From positions 1-64,000 of the forward strand of contig MUNB01000021.1 in the NCBI GenBank assembly GCA_002154345.1: a DNA stretch of 64,000 nt, read 5' to 3'. The notes beneath the pieces were generated by a model that saw only the letters and a list, made by a program, of their open reading frames with translations, was not told where the DNA came from and ran no database searches. Origin of the DNA: Streptomyces griseus (lineage in GTDB: Bacteria; Actinomycetota; Actinomycetes; Streptomycetales; Streptomycetaceae). Positions 10,215-23,625 of this stretch are shown here, piece after piece. Every line of letters begins with the position of its first letter. Within the stretch, counting starts at the first letter, position 1. Both the position numbers and the translations under genes were made by a program.

Positions 10215-10590
10215 TCCTCACCCGACGCTGAACCTGGCGGGCTGATCGGCGGCTGCTTCGGCAGCCGCCGATCGTCGTCTCCGTGCAGGATGGATACTGC
10301 GGTAGCTCACTCGTGTCGGTGACACTCCCAGGCGAAATCACCCCGTTACCACACAAGTCGCCCACATTCGCGCTCAGGCGCGCGGGTTAGCCCTCACGTG
10401 TGACAGTTGGCACACTTTCCAGGTAAAGACCTCATCAAATAGTTTGTGATACCGTTCACGAGACCCGGTGACGGAGCCGAAGGACCCTAGTGAGACGGTC
10501 CATTGGCCCGAAAATCCGCCTCGCGGACCGGGCCTACGCTCGTCCATGACGACGCCCCATTCCTCCTCTCAGACCAGTGGAGCTGCCGCC
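10215..10590 (+). other. Intergenic region upstream of the ATP synthase operon
   Basis: This region holds the hairpin at 10244-10273 and then about 300 bases that include relatively AT-rich DNA (10415-10460). The main atp operon promoter should lie here. A weak candidate is TTCCAG-N17-TAGTTT near 10417-10445. No open frame in this stretch looks coding. Confidence 0.4.
10244..10273 (+). terminator. Hairpin terminator after the Lys-rich protein gene
   Basis: GATCGGCGGCTGC (10244-10256) and GCAGCCGCCGATC (10261-10273) form a perfect 13-bp stem closed by a UUCG tetraloop, followed by a T-containing tail. Confidence 0.85.
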
Positions 10591-11031
10591 ATGCAGTCCG
10601 ACATGCGCGAAGTACTGCGCATCGCCACCCCCACCGCCGCGGTGGGAGCCATCGCCACGCTCGTCGGCGGGCTCGTCGCCGGTAGCAAGGGGGCGATCGG
10701 TGCTGTCGTGGGCTGCGTGGTGGTCATTCTCTTCATGGCCCTCGGACAGCTGGCGCTGCAGTGGGCCGCCAAGTCGATGCCCGACCTCTTCCAGGGCATG
10801 GGGCTGCTCGTCTACTCGGTTCAGCTCGTGCTCCTGCTCGGCCTCATCATGGCCATCAGGAACACTTCTCTCTTCGACCTCCAGGTCTTCGCCCTCACGC
10901 TGGTCGTCTCGGTGATCACATGGATCATCACGCAGACCGTGCGGCACGCCAGGAGCAAGACGCTGTACGTCGATCCCGACGCGGAGAGCCGGAACACCCC
11001 GGGCGGAACCGAGGGGAAGCATGACCAGTAG
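10591..11031 (+). CDS. atpI: ATP synthase assembly protein I
   Basis: 146 residues with four predicted membrane helices (beginning AAVGAIATLVGGLVAG) and a polar tail, placed at the head of the atp operon. AtpI helps assemble the c-ring. ATG 10591 is chosen because GTGGAG lies 8 bases upstream; ATG 10546 is in frame but has no ribosome site. A 218-bp gap separates it from atpB, so an additional atpB promoter is possible. Confidence 0.85.
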   Translation: MQSDMREVLRIATPTAAVGAIATLVGGLVAGSKGAIGAVVGCVVVILFMALGQLALQWAAKSMPDLFQGMGLLVYSVQLVLLLGLIMAIRNTSLFDLQVFALTLVVSVITWIITQTVRHARSKTLYVDPDAESRNTPGGTEGKHDQ

Positions 11032-11249
11032 GGCCGGGATAAAGCCCTGTTCGACATGCTGCTATCGTCCGGTCTCGGTTGCGGTACTGCGGGCGCGGAC
11101 AACACGGCTGTCGCCTGATTCATCGCGAGGCTTCGGGCCCGGCCGCCGCCTCCTCACCGTAAGAACCAGTCCGGTGCCGACCTGCGGCTGCCAGCCGCTC
11201 CGATACAACGAGGTAGCCGTATCCATGCGCCATGCAGAAGGAGCTCCTG

Positions 11250-12384
<1,135 letters not shown>

Positions 12385-12425
12385 TCCAGGCGACCTGACG
12401 ATACGTTTTCGACGAAAGGTCCACC

Positions 12426-12962
12426 ATGTTGCACTTGGCAGCTGAGGAGCCGCAGTCACCGCTGCTGCCGGTCTTGCCCGAGATTGTCATCGGGCTGATC
12501 TGCTTCAGCATTGTCTTCTTCGTCTTCTACAAGAAGCTCCTCCCGGCCATCAACAAGGCCTTGGACGAGCGTCGCGAGGCGATCGAGGGTGGCATCGAGA
12601 AGGCCGAAGCGGCTCAGACCGAGGCTCAGAGCGTTCTTGAGCAGTACAAGGCTCAGCTCGCCGAGGCCCGTCACGAGGCCGCGCGTCTGCGCCAGGAGGC
12701 GCAGGAGCAGGGTGCCGTCATCATCCAGGAGATGAAGGCGGAAGGTCAGCGGCAGCGCGAAGAGATCATCGCCGCCGGCCACGCCCAGATCGAGGCCGAC
12801 CGCAAGGCCGCTGCCTCGGCGCTGCGTCAGGACGTGGGCAAGCTCGCCACCGACCTGGCCGGCAAGCTCGTCGGTGAGTCCCTCCAGGACCACGCCCGGC
12901 AGAGCGGCACCGTCGACCGTTTCCTCGACGAGCTCGAGGCGAAGGCCGAGGCCGCCCGATGA
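12426..12962 (+). CDS. atpF: ATP synthase Fo subunit b
   Basis: 178 residues. It has one N-terminal membrane helix (EIVIGLICFSIVFFVFY) followed by a long charged, Ala/Glu-rich coiled coil that forms the peripheral stalk. Its stop overlaps the atpH start in ATGA (12959-12962), implying translational coupling. Confidence 0.97.
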   Translation: MLHLAAEEPQSPLLPVLPEIVIGLICFSIVFFVFYKKLLPAINKALDERREAIEGGIEKAEAAQTEAQSVLEQYKAQLAEARHEAARLRQEAQEQGAVIIQEMKAEGQRQREEIIAAGHAQIEADRKAAASALRQDVGKLATDLAGKLVGESLQDHARQSGTVDRFLDELEAKAEAAR

Positions 12963-13774
12963 ACGGCGCGAGCCGCGAAGCACTGGCTGCCGCACGCGAG
13001 CGTCTCGACGCGCTGACCGACAACACGTCGGTCGACGCGGCGAAGCTCGCCGAGGAGCTGGCATCGGTCACCGCGCTGCTCGACCGCGAAGTTTCCCTGC
13101 GCCGGGTTCTCACCGACCCGGCCCAGAGCGGCGAGAGCAAGGCCGAGCTGGCCGCGCGTCTGCTCGGCGGACAGGTCGGCGGCGAGACCGTCGACCTGGT
13201 CTCCGGACTGGTGCGGTCCCGCTGGTCGCAGTCGCGTGACCTGGTGGACTCGGTCGAGGAGCTGGCGAACACCGCAGACCTCACCGCGGCCCAGCGCGGC
13301 GGGAACCTCGACGACGTCGAGGACGAGCTGTTCCGGTTCGGCCGGATCGTCGGCTCCGACACGGAGCTGCGTTCCGCGCTCACCAGCCGTACGGCCACGG
13401 CGTCCGCCAAGGGCGAGCTGCTCCGCAGCCTGCTCGGCGGCAAGGCGCAGCCGGTCACCGAGCGGATCATCGTCCGCCTCGTGACCCAGCCCCGTGGACG
13501 TAGCCTGGAAGCAGGGCTGGACTCGCTGTCCAAGCTCGCCGCGGAGCGCCGGGACCGCATGGTCGCCGTCGTCACCTCGGCGGTGCCGCTCAGCGACCGG
13601 CAGAAGCAGCGCCTCGGCGACGCCCTGGCGAAGCTCTACGGCCGGCAGATGCACCTGAACCTGGACGTGGACCCCGCGGTCCTCGGCGGGATCTCGGTGC
13701 GCGTCGGCGACGAGATCATCAACGGCACCGTCGCGGAGCGTCTCGAAGAGGCGACCCGCCGCATGGCCGGCTGA
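12959..13774 (+). CDS. atpH: ATP synthase F1 subunit delta
   Basis: 271 residues, nearly 100 longer than the E. coli subunit. The extra N-terminal segment is typical of actinobacteria, which often elaborate or fuse b and delta. The C-terminal part has the conserved delta ending, [28 protein letters not shown]. It links the peripheral stalk to the alpha3-beta3 head. The start overlaps atpF. Confidence 0.95.
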   Translation: MNGASREALAAARERLDALTDNTSVDAAKLAEELASVTALLDREVSLRRVLTDPAQSGESKAELAARLLGGQVGGETVDLVSGLVRSRWSQSRDLVDSVEELANTADLTAAQRGGNLDDVEDELFRFGRIVGSDTELRSALTSRTATASAKGELLRSLLGGKAQPVTERIIVRLVTQPRGRSLEAGLDSLSKLAAERRDRMVAVVTSAVPLSDRQKQRLGDALAKLYGRQMHLNLDVDPAVLGGISVRVGDEIINGTVAERLEEATRRMAG

Positions 13775-13902
13775 CACAGAGCAAGAAGAAGCAAGACCAG
13801 CGGCCCGGTTGGGCCGTGCAGAAATTGCAGAAGATTCCTGGGGGTCGGCCCCCAGACCCCCTTAAGAAACTTCGGGCCCAACAAGGAGAGCAGGGAACCC
13901 AG

Positions 13903-15474
13903 ATGGCGGAGCTCACGATCCGGCCGGAGGAGATCCGGGACGCACTGGATAACTTTGTCCAGTCGTACCAGCCGGACGCGGCCTCGCGCGAGGAGGTCGG
14001 TACGGTCAGCGTTGCCGGCGACGGCATCGCGAAGGTGGAGGGTCTGCCCTCCGCCATGGCGAACGAGCTGCTGAAGTTCGAGGACGGCACCCTCGGTCTC
14101 GCCCTCAACCTCGAGGAGCGCGAGATCGGTGCGATCGTCCTCGGCGAGTTCAGCGGAATCGAGGAGGGCCAGCCGGTGCAGCGCACCGGTGAGGTGCTCT
14201 CCGTCGGCGTCGGCGAGGGCTACCTCGGCCGCGTCGTCGACCCGCTCGGCAACCCGATCGACGGTCTCGGCGAGATCGCGACCGACAGCCGCCGCGCCCT
14301 CGAGCTGCAGGCCCCTGGCGTCATGGTCCGCAAGTCGGTGCACGAGCCGATGCAGACCGGCTACAAGGCCGTCGACGCCATGGTGCCGATCGGCCGCGGC
14401 CAGCGTCAGCTGATCATCGGCGACCGCCAGACGGGTAAGACCGCTCTGGCCGTCGACACGATCATCAACCAGCGCGACAACTGGCGCTCGGGCGACGTGA
14501 ACAAGCAGGTGCGCTGCATCTACGTCGCCGTCGGTCAGAAGGGTTCCACCATCGCCTCCGTGCGTGGTGCGCTCGAAGAGGCCGGTGCGCTGGAGTACAC
14601 GACCATCGTCGCCGCCCCGGCGTCCGACCCGGCCGGCTTCAAGTACCTGGCGCCGTACACCGGTTCGGCCATCGGCCAGCACTGGATGTACCAGGGCAAG
14701 CACGTCCTGATCATCTTCGACGACCTCTCGAAGCAGGCCGACGCCTACCGCGCCGTGTCCCTGCTGCTGCGCCGCCCGCCGGGCCGCGAGGCCTACCCGG
14801 GTGACGTCTTCTACCTGCACTCGCGTCTGCTGGAGCGCTGCGCCAAGCTCTCCGACGAGATGGGCGCCGGTTCGATGACGGGCCTCCCGATCGTCGAGAC
14901 CAAGGCGAATGACGTGTCGGCGTTCATTCCGACCAACGTCATCTCCATCACCGACGGCCAGTGCTTCCTGGAGTCCGACCTGTTCAACGCGGGTCAGCGT
15001 CCGGCGCTCAACGTCGGTATCTCGGTCTCCCGAGTCGGTGGCTCCGCCCAGCACAAGGCCATGAAGCAGGTCTCCGGCCGGCTTCGCGTGGACCTCGCCC
15101 AGTACCGCGAGCTGGAGGCGTTCGCCGCCTTCGGTTCCGACCTGGACGCGGCCTCGAAGGCCTCGCTGGAGCGCGGTAAGCGCATGGTCGAGCTGCTGAA
15201 GCAGCCGCAGTACGCCCCGTTCCCGATGGAGGAGCAGGTCGTCTCGGTCTGGGCCGGCACCACGGGCAAGATGGACGACGTCCCGGTCGAGGACATCCGT
15301 CGCTTCGAGAGCGAGCTGCTGGAGTACCTGCGCCGTGAGCGCAAGGACCTCCTGACCAGCATCGCCGAGGGCGGCAAGATGTCCGACGACACGCTGCAGT
15401 CGATCGCCGACGCGATCGCCGCCTTCAAGCAGCAGTTCGAGACCTCGGACGGCAAGCTCCTGGGCGAGGGCTGA
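13903..15474 (+). CDS. atpA: ATP synthase F1 subunit alpha
   Basis: 523 residues from the ATG at 13903, preceded by AAGGAGAGCAGGG; the longer frame from 13816 runs through the intergenic leader and is rejected. Walker A is GDRQTGKT (173-180). Alpha carries the non-catalytic nucleotide sites of F1. It is separated from atpG by only 3 bp. Confidence 0.98.
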   Translation: MAELTIRPEEIRDALDNFVQSYQPDAASREEVGTVSVAGDGIAKVEGLPSAMANELLKFEDGTLGLALNLEEREIGAIVLGEFSGIEEGQPVQRTGEVLSVGVGEGYLGRVVDPLGNPIDGLGEIATDSRRALELQAPGVMVRKSVHEPMQTGYKAVDAMVPIGRGQRQLIIGDRQTGKTALAVDTIINQRDNWRSGDVNKQVRCIYVAVGQKGSTIASVRGALEEAGALEYTTIVAAPASDPAGFKYLAPYTGSAIGQHWMYQGKHVLIIFDDLSKQADAYRAVSLLLRRPPGREAYPGDVFYLHSRLLERCAKLSDEMGAGSMTGLPIVETKANDVSAFIPTNVISITDGQCFLESDLFNAGQRPALNVGISVSRVGGSAQHKAMKQVSGRLRVDLAQYRELEAFAAFGSDLDAASKASLERGKRMVELLKQPQYAPFPMEEQVVSVWAGTTGKMDDVPVEDIRRFESELLEYLRRERKDLLTSIAEGGKMSDDTLQSIADAIAAFKQQFETSDGKLLGEG

Positions 15475-15477
15475 TCG

Positions 15478-17837
<2,360 letters not shown>

Positions 17838-17945
17838 GCCTCCGGCTCACCGAGGGGGGTGGGTGTGTCCCGCCCCCCTCACCACGCCCCGTAGAATTGA
17901 CCCAACACCCGGCCGGGCGGCCGGGTGGTGACCCGAGGAGCACCC

Positions 17946-18320
17946 TTGGCTGCTGAGCTGCATGTCGAGCTGGTCGCCGCGGACCGCAGTGTCTGGTCCG
18001 GCGAGGCCACCCTGGTCGTCGCGCGTACCACGTCCGGCGACATCGGCGTCATGCCCGGTCACCAGCCGCTTCTCGGTGTGCTGGAATCGGGCCCGGTGAC
18101 GATCCGCACGAGCGAGGGCGGCACCGTCATCGCCGCCGTGCACGGTGGATTCATCTCGTTCGCGGACGACAAGCTGTCGCTGCTGGCCGAGATCGCCGAG
18201 CTGGCCGACGAGATCGATGTCCAGCGCGCCGAGCGGGCGCTGGAGCTCGCGAAGTCGGATGCCGACGCTGCCGCTGAGCGGCGCGCCGAGATCCGTCTGC
18301 GTGCGGTGGCGGTGCTCTAG
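17946..18320 (+). CDS. atpC: ATP synthase F1 subunit epsilon
   Basis: 124 residues from TTG 17946, with GAGGAG 5 bases upstream; GTG 17925 is an in-frame alternative with no site. The beta-sandwich domain ([33 protein letters not shown]) is followed by a short C-terminal helical part. It is the inhibitory and coupling subunit and the last gene of the operon, followed by a hairpin. Confidence 0.96.
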   Translation: MAAELHVELVAADRSVWSGEATLVVARTTSGDIGVMPGHQPLLGVLESGPVTIRTSEGGTVIAAVHGGFISFADDKLSLLAEIAELADEIDVQRAERALELAKSDADAAAERRAEIRLRAVAVL

Positions 18321-18344
18321 CACCCCCACGGACAGATGTTTTTA

Positions 18345-18391
18345 CTCAGCCGCGGCCCGCGCTGGAGCAATCCAGCCGTGTCGCGGCTGAG
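18345..18391 (+). terminator. Terminator of the atp operon
   Basis: CTCAGCCGCG (18345-18354) pairs with CGCGGCTGAG (18382-18391). An inner CTGG/CCAG pair closes the stem-loop, and a short T run lies just before it. Confidence 0.7.
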
Positions 18392-18453
18392 GCGATGCAG
18401 GTGCAATACGGTTTCGGTGTTCGTTACTCGACGATGCGAGGAGGTCGGTGGAG

Positions 18454-18900
18454 ATGGTCCTCGCATTGTGGGTGGGCTTGTCCGTCGTCGTCATGGTCCT
18501 GCTGGGACTGTTCGTCTTCGGCCTGCGCCGGCGGCTGATCCAGCGGTCCGGAGGGACCTTCGACTGCAGCCTGCGCTGGGACGTGTCGGAGGAACCCGAT
18601 GCGCTCGGCAAAGGCTGGGTCTACGGGGTCGCCCGCTACAGCGGTGACCGCGTCGACTGGTTCCGGGTCTTCTCCTACGCTCCTCGCCCCCGCCGGGGCC
18701 TGGAGCGTTCTGCGATCGAGGTGATCGCCCGCCGGATGCCGGAGGGCGAGGAGGAGCTGGCGCTCCTGTCCGACTCCGTCGTGCTCGGCTGTCTCCACCG
18801 GGGGACGCGCCTGGAGCTGGCGATGAGCGAGGACGCGCTGACCGGCTTCCTCGCCTGGCTGGAGGCGGCGCCGCCCGGCCAGAGGGTCAACGTCGCGTAG
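18454..18900 (+). CDS. DUF2550 family membrane-anchored protein
   Basis: 148 residues from ATG 18454, with GAGGAGG 9 bases upstream; GTG 18448 is possible but too close to the site. One N-terminal membrane helix (LALWVGLSVVVMVLLGLFVFGL) is followed by RRRLIQRSGGTFDCSLRW, characteristic of the actinobacterial DUF2550 family found just after the atp operon. The remaining domain is beta-rich with no catalytic motif. Function unknown. Confidence 0.85.
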   Translation: MVLALWVGLSVVVMVLLGLFVFGLRRRLIQRSGGTFDCSLRWDVSEEPDALGKGWVYGVARYSGDRVDWFRVFSYAPRPRRGLERSAIEVIARRMPEGEEELALLSDSVVLGCLHRGTRLELAMSEDALTGFLAWLEAAPPGQRVNVA

Positions 18901-18932
18901 CGTTCCGTACACGCGCTCGTACACAGCGAAAA

Positions 18933-18967
18933 ACCGGGGAGACGGGGGGCGGACCCGTCTCCCCGGT
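18933..18967. terminator. Bidirectional terminator between DUF2550 and chitinase genes
   Basis: ACCGGGGAGACGGG (18933-18946) and its perfect complement (18954-18967) form a 14-bp stem with a 7-nt loop between convergent genes. A-rich and T-rich flanks allow use from both sides. Confidence 0.85.
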
Positions 18968-19009
18968 GCTTTTCCGGGGTGGTGCGGTGGTGCTGTTACG
19001 GCGTGGGGA

Positions 19010-20884
19010 CTACTGGAGACCGCTGTTGATCGCGCTCACCAGTTCGCCGTTCGTGGTGTCACCGGAGAACTCCCAGAAGAACGCGCCTCCCAGGCCCTGG
19101 TTCTTCGCCCAGGTCATCTTCGAGCCGATGGTGGCCGGGGTGTCGTAGCTCCACCAGTTGGTGCCGCAGTGGGCGTACGCGGTGCCGGCGATGGTGCCGG
19201 TGGCCGGGCAGGAGCTCTTGAGGACCTTGTAGTCCTCGATGCCCGCCTCGTACGTGCCCGGGGCCGCGCCGGTCGCCGTGCCGCCGGGGGCGGCCTGGGT
19301 GACGCCGGTCCAGCCGCGGCCGTAGAAGCCGATGCCGAGGAGCAGCTTCTTGGCCGGGACGCCCTGCGCCTTCAGCTTGGCGATGGCGTCGGCGGAGGTG
19401 AAGCCCTCCTGCGGGATGCCGGTGTACGGGTTCAGCGGCGAGTGCGGGGCCGTCGGGCCCTTGGCCGCCCAGGCGCCGAAGAAGTCGTACGTCATCACGT
19501 TGTACCAGTCGAAGGACTGGGCGGCGCCCGCGTAGTCGGCGGCGTCGATCTTGCCGCCGGCCGAGCCGTCCGCGGTGATGGCGGCGGTGACCAGGTTGCC
19601 CGCGCCGAACTTCGACTTCACGGCGGAGGCGAGGTTCTTCAGCGCGGCCGGGCCGCTGGTGTCACAGGTCAGACCACAGGCGTTGGGGTACTCCCAGTCG
19701 AGGTCGATGCCGTCGAAGACATCGGCCCAGCGGGGGTCCTCGACCAGGTCGTAGCAGGACTGGGCGAAGGCGGCCGGGTTCTGTGCGGCCTGGGGGAAGC
19801 CGCCGGACCAGGTCCAGCCGCCGAACGACCAGAGGACCTTGATGTGCGGGTACTTGGCCTTCAGCTTGCGCAGCTGGTTGAAGTTGCCGCGCAGCGGCTG
19901 GTCCCAGGTGTCGGCGACGCCGTCGACGGACTGGTCGGCGGTGTACGCCTTGTCGTAGTCGGCGTACGCGTCACCGATGGTGCACTTGCCGTTCTGCACG
20001 TTGCCGAAGGCGTAGTTGATGTGCGTGATCTTCGCGGCGGAACCGGACGTCACCAGGTTCTTGACGTGGTAGTTGCGCCCGTAGACGCCCCAGTTGGTGA
20101 AGTAGCCCAGGTTGATCTTGTCGCCGCCGGGCTGTTCGCCGCCGCCGCCACCGGTGGTGCGCACGGAGACGGAGCCGGAGACCGGGCCGGTCTGGTCGGC
20201 GGTGTCCCGGGCCTGCACGGCGTAGGAGTAGTCGGTGCCGGCGGTGAGGCCGGTGTTGGTGTACGTCGTGCCGGTGACCGTGGCGACCTTCGCGCCGTCG
20301 CGCAGCACGTCGTAGTTCTTGACGCCGTTGTCGTCGGTCGCGGCGCTCCAGCTGAGCTTCACCGAGGTGTTGGTGACATCGCTGGTGGTCGGGGTGCCGG
20401 GGGCGGAGGGCGGGTTGTCGCCGGGCACGCTGCCGCCGTCACAGGAGGCGCCGTTCAGCTTGCAGCCGGTGGGGGAGCCGGAGCCGCTGCCGTTGAAGCC
20501 GAAGCTGATGCTGGCGCCGGGGGCCACGGACCCGTTCCAGGCGAGGTTCTTGGCGGTCCAGTGGTTGCCGCTGCTGGTGACGGTGGCGTCCCAGGCGGAA
20601 CCGACCGAGGTGCCGGAGGGGAAGTCCCACTCGATGGTCCAGGAGGAGAGCGCGGTGGTGCCGGTGTTCTTCACCGTCCACTGGCCCTCGAAGCCGCTGC
20701 CCCAGTCCGACTTCTTGGTGTACGTGGCGGTGGCCGACGTGGCTGCCGAGGCGGGGGAGGCGAGCCCCACCATCGCGGCCAGCGGCAGGACCAGCGCGGT
20801 CAGGCCCGCGACGACCTTGGATCTGCCGCTCGGGGTGGGGATCCATCTGAATCTGGAACGGCGTTGGGGGGTGTCAGTGCTCAA
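19010..20884 (-). CDS. Secreted chitinase: CBM2, fibronectin type III, GH18
   Basis: 624 residues from TTG (20884), with GAGGAG 5 bases upstream; the frame extends to 21013 but that would include the promoter. In order: a long signal peptide ending PASAA; a family 2 carbohydrate-binding module (from about residue 45, Trp-rich, ending with Cys); a fibronectin type III domain (about 160-245); a Gly linker; and a family 18 catalytic barrel with the DGIDLDWEYP motif. That motif gives the DxxDxDxE residues D391, D394, D396 and catalytic E398. It hydrolyses chitin outside the cell. Two chitinase-type direct repeats overlap the promoter, so induction by chitin or GlcNAc signals is expected. Confidence 0.96.
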   Translation of the reverse strand: MSTDTPQRRSRFRWIPTPSGRSKVVAGLTALVLPLAAMVGLASPASAATSATATYTKKSDWGSGFEGQWTVKNTGTTALSSWTIEWDFPSGTSVGSAWDATVTSSGNHWTAKNLAWNGSVAPGASISFGFNGSGSGSPTGCKLNGASCDGGSVPGDNPPSAPGTPTTSDVTNTSVKLSWSAATDDNGVKNYDVLRDGAKVATVTGTTYTNTGLTAGTDYSYAVQARDTADQTGPVSGSVSVRTTGGGGGEQPGGDKINLGYFTNWGVYGRNYHVKNLVTSGSAAKITHINYAFGNVQNGKCTIGDAYADYDKAYTADQSVDGVADTWDQPLRGNFNQLRKLKAKYPHIKVLWSFGGWTWSGGFPQAAQNPAAFAQSCYDLVEDPRWADVFDGIDLDWEYPNACGLTCDTSGPAALKNLASAVKSKFGAGNLVTAAITADGSAGGKIDAADYAGAAQSFDWYNVMTYDFFGAWAAKGPTAPHSPLNPYTGIPQEGFTSADAIAKLKAQGVPAKKLLLGIGFYGRGWTGVTQAAPGGTATGAAPGTYEAGIEDYKVLKSSCPATGTIAGTAYAHCGTNWWSYDTPATIGSKMTWAKNQGLGGAFFWEFSGDTTNGELVSAINSGLQ

Positions 20885-20991
20885 CGGTGCTCCTCGGGTG
20901 AGGTCCAACAAACGGGGGTGATTCGTGGACTGCAAACCCTGCGCCGCCCTGAGTACGGGTGCTCTCGTACTCACCGCAGTGTGTGTCGGTG

Positions 20992-21033
20992 ACAGTAGAA
21001 AGGTCTGGACCAACCGTCAAGAGGTCTGGACCA
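20992..21033 (-). promoter_or_regulatory. Chitinase promoter with two TGGTCCAGACCT direct repeats
   Basis: On the minus strand TGGTCCAGACCT occurs twice, at 21033-21022 and 21012-21001. A -35 TTGACG (21020-21015) lies between the copies, and 17 bases on is a -10 TACTGT (20997-20992). The same repeat pair, placed over the promoter, is established for Streptomyces chitinase genes, where it mediates chitin induction and glucose repression. It resembles the DasR box TGGTCTAGACCA. Confidence 0.85.
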
Positions 21034-21049
21034 AAGATCGATATTCGGT

Positions 21050-21700
21050 TCAGATCCCCAACTCCTGGGCGAGAACGGCCGCCTGAACCCGGCTGCGCAG
21101 CTCCAGCTTGCCCAGCAGCCTGCTGACGTGGGTCTTCACCGTGGCCTCGGCCATCGAGAGCCGCAGCGCGATCTCCGCGTTCGACAGCCCCTCGCCCAGG
21201 CACGCCAGCACCTCGCGCTCGCGCCGGGTGAGCGCGTCCAGCACCGCCGGATCGGCCGTCTCCCTCGTGCGTACGGGCGTGGCCCCCGCGAACTCCGCGA
21301 TCAGCCGCCGGGTCACCGCCGGGGCGATCAGCCCCTCGCCGCGCGCCACCGTCCGTACCGCCTCCAGCAGATCGCGGGCGTCGGTGTTCTTCAGCAGAAA
21401 GCCGGCGGCCCCCGCGCGCAGCGCCCCGAAGACGTACTCGTCCAGATCGAACGTGGTCAGCACCAGGACGTCCGCGAGCTCCTCCGCGACCACCTGCCGC
21501 GTCGCCGACACCCCGTCGAGGCGGGGCATCTGTACATCCATCAGCACCAGATCCGGCCGGAGTTCACGCGCCAGACGCACCGCGGCCTCGCCGTCGCCCG
21601 CCTCGCCGACGACCTCGATGTCCGGCGCGCTGGACAGGATCAGCACCAGCCCCGCGCGCACCGCCGACTGGTCCTCCGCGACCAGTACCCGGATCGTCAT
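21050..21700 (-). CDS. NarL/FixJ-type response regulator
   Basis: 216 residues. The receiver domain has acidic pocket E9-D10 and phospho-acceptor D55 (LVLMDVQMP). The LuxR-type helix-turn-helix is in the last 65 residues (LTRREREVLACLGEGLSNAEIA... VKTHVSRLL). Its ATG overlaps the stop of the kinase gene (21697-21700), so the pair is coupled. The target genes are unknown. The chitinase gene is downstream in the same direction but has its own promoter. Confidence 0.95.
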   Translation of the reverse strand: MTIRVLVAEDQSAVRAGLVLILSSAPDIEVVGEAGDGEAAVRLARELRPDLVLMDVQMPRLDGVSATRQVVAEELADVLVLTTFDLDEYVFGALRAGAAGFLLKNTDARDLLEAVRTVARGEGLIAPAVTRRLIAEFAGATPVRTRETADPAVLDALTRREREVLACLGEGLSNAEIALRLSMAEATVKTHVSRLLGKLELRSRVQAAVLAQELGI

Positions 21701-22911
21701 TCCCGTATCGTCCTCTCCGTCACGGGCAGTTCGGCCCGCACCCGCCAGATCTCGGTCTCCCCGCCGTCCGGCTCCGCCCGCGCCGTGATCGTCCCGCCGA
21801 GCAGCGCCACCCGCTCCCGCATGCCCACCAGGCCCGCCCCCGAACCGGGCGCCGTGGGCCCGGGGCGGCTGCCGAACACACTGGTCACCTCGACCGTCAG
21901 CAGCTCCCCGGTCCGGCCGAGCCGCACCACGACCGGGCCGGGCGCGGCGTGCTTGAGGGCGTTGGTCAGGGACTCCTGGACGATCCGGTACGCGGCCAGC
22001 TCGACCGGCGTCGGCAGCGCCCCGGCCGCCGGGCCCCGGGTGTCCTCAAGGGTGCAGACCAGCCCGCCGGACGCCCCGTTGACGTTCGTCTGCTCGATCA
22101 GGGTGTCCAGGGCGGCGAGTGTCGGGGCCGCGGCCGGCGCCCGGTCCTCGCCGCCCTCCCGCAGCAGTCCGATCAGCCGGCGCATCTCCGCGAGCCCCTC
22201 GACGCTGTTCTCGCGGATCACCTTCAGGGCGTTCCGCGAGGTCTCCGGGTCGTCGATGGACAGGGCCGCGGTGGAGTGGATCGCCACGGCGGAGAGGTGG
22301 TTGGCCACCATGTCGTGCAGCTCCCGGGCCATCCGGGCCCGTTCGGCGATCACCGCCTGCGTCCGGTCCATCTCGGCGAGCCGCGCCGTCTGCGCGGCCG
22401 CCAGCCGGGCCGCGTCGGCGGCGGTGCGATGGCTGCGCACGCTGACCCCGGTGAGGGCGGGGATGAAGGTGACCAGCCCGATGACCAGGCCGATCAGCAG
22501 CGCCTCGGGCTTGCGGAACCAGGCCAGGAAGCCGATCGTCGACGCCACGGTGACCAGCAGCGTGGCCACGGGGAGACGGCGGGCGGCGGCCGGAGTCCCG
22601 TAGAGCACGGCCGCGTACACGACGTCCGTGAACATCAGGATGGTGGCGAGGTTGCCCCAGGTGAACTGGTCCGCCACCAGCGCGAGCGCGCCGATCGTCA
22701 GCGCCGTGCGCGGGGCGGTGCGGCGCAGCAGCTCGGCCGCGGCCATGGCGGTCAGCGGTACGAGCGTGACCCACGGAGCGAGCGAGGAGTGGCCGCCCTG
22801 GGTGTGGAGGCCCAGCAGCCACAGCAGCAGCCCGCCGAGCAGCCCGGAGACGGCGAGGGCCACCGCGTCGCGGTCGGGCCGGAGCGAGGTGAGCACGCCT
22901 CCATCCAACAC
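21697..22911 (-). CDS. NarL-type sensor histidine kinase
   Basis: About 404 residues. The N-terminal half has six hydrophobic helices and almost no extracytoplasmic loop, so it probably senses the membrane or a membrane partner. The phospho-acceptor is H199 in ARMARELHDMVANHL (HisKA_3 type), and the ATPase has AYRIVQESLTNALKHA (N-box) and GAGLVGMRERVALLGG (G-box). The start is uncertain: GTG 22911, TTG 22908 and GTG 22896 are all possible. It is the partner of the regulator that overlaps its 3' end. Confidence 0.92.
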   Translation of the reverse strand: MLDGGVLTSLRPDRDAVALAVSGLLGGLLLWLLGLHTQGGHSSLAPWVTLVPLTAMAAAELLRRTAPRTALTIGALALVADQFTWGNLATILMFTDVVYAAVLYGTPAAARRLPVATLLVTVASTIGFLAWFRKPEALLIGLVIGLVTFIPALTGVSVRSHRTAADAARLAAAQTARLAEMDRTQAVIAERARMARELHDMVANHLSAVAIHSTAALSIDDPETSRNALKVIRENSVEGLAEMRRLIGLLREGGEDRAPAAAPTLAALDTLIEQTNVNGASGGLVCTLEDTRGPAAGALPTPVELAAYRIVQESLTNALKHAAPGPVVVRLGRTGELLTVEVTSVFGSRPGPTAPGSGAGLVGMRERVALLGGTITARAEPDGGETEIWRVRAELPVTERTIRE

Positions 22912-23046
22912 GCACCGCCGCCCCCGGGCCTCCCTTCGCGGGCCGATCCGCGACTACATCGAAGGATGCAGTCCCGTTTCGTCACCGCCGACGACGTATC
23001 CCCGCCCGGCGGCCGGGAGGCTGGAGGAGAACGGGAGGAGAGAGTC

Positions 23047-23619
23047 GTGATCGCCCTACTGGTCGTGGCCTGCGAGGTCGCATTCTGGGTTCTGCTGGCC
23101 GCCGGGCTGGCCCTGCGGTACGTCGCGAGGAAACCGAGGCTCGGCGGGGCCCTGCTGCTGTGCGAGCCGCTGCTGGAGGTCGTGCTGCTGGTGGTGACGG
23201 CCGTCGACTTGAAGAACGGCGCCGAGCCGGACTGGAAGCACGGGCTGGCCGCCGTCTACATCGGTTTCACGGTGGGGCTGGGCCACCACACCGTCAAGAA
23301 GGTGGACGCCTGGGTCGCCCACCGCTGGTTCGGCGGCCCGCCGCCGGTGAAGCCGCCGAAGTACGGCATGGCCCGTGCGATCCACGAGTGGCGCACGGCC
23401 GCCCGCTGGATCGTCGCGGCGGCGGTCGCCCTGGGCCTGCTCCAGGCGGCGATCTGGTACGTCGGCCCGGACGGGGCGATCAGCTCGCTCCAGGGCTGGC
23501 AACAGAAGATGGGCATCGTGATCGGGATCAACCTGATCATCGCCGGCGGCTACACGGTGTTCCCGAAGCAGGCCCCCAAGGACGCGGTGGCGGACCGCGA
23601 GCCCGCCGACCGGCTGTAG
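23047..23619 (+). CDS. Four-helix integral membrane protein of unknown function
   Basis: 190 residues from GTG 23047, with GGAGGAG 6 bases upstream; the open frame continues upstream without a better start. Hydrophobic helices are at about residues 1-22, 34-55, 112-132 and 152-170, with a hydrophilic Pro-rich loop (GGPPPVKPPKYG) between the second and third. No family motif was recognised. It ends 6 bp from the convergent adenosyltransferase gene. Confidence 0.75.
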   Translation: MIALLVVACEVAFWVLLAAGLALRYVARKPRLGGALLLCEPLLEVVLLVVTAVDLKNGAEPDWKHGLAAVYIGFTVGLGHHTVKKVDAWVAHRWFGGPPPVKPPKYGMARAIHEWRTAARWIVAAAVALGLLQAAIWYVGPDGAISSLQGWQQKMGIVIGINLIIAGGYTVFPKQAPKDAVADREPADRL

Positions 23620-23625
23620 AGAGCC

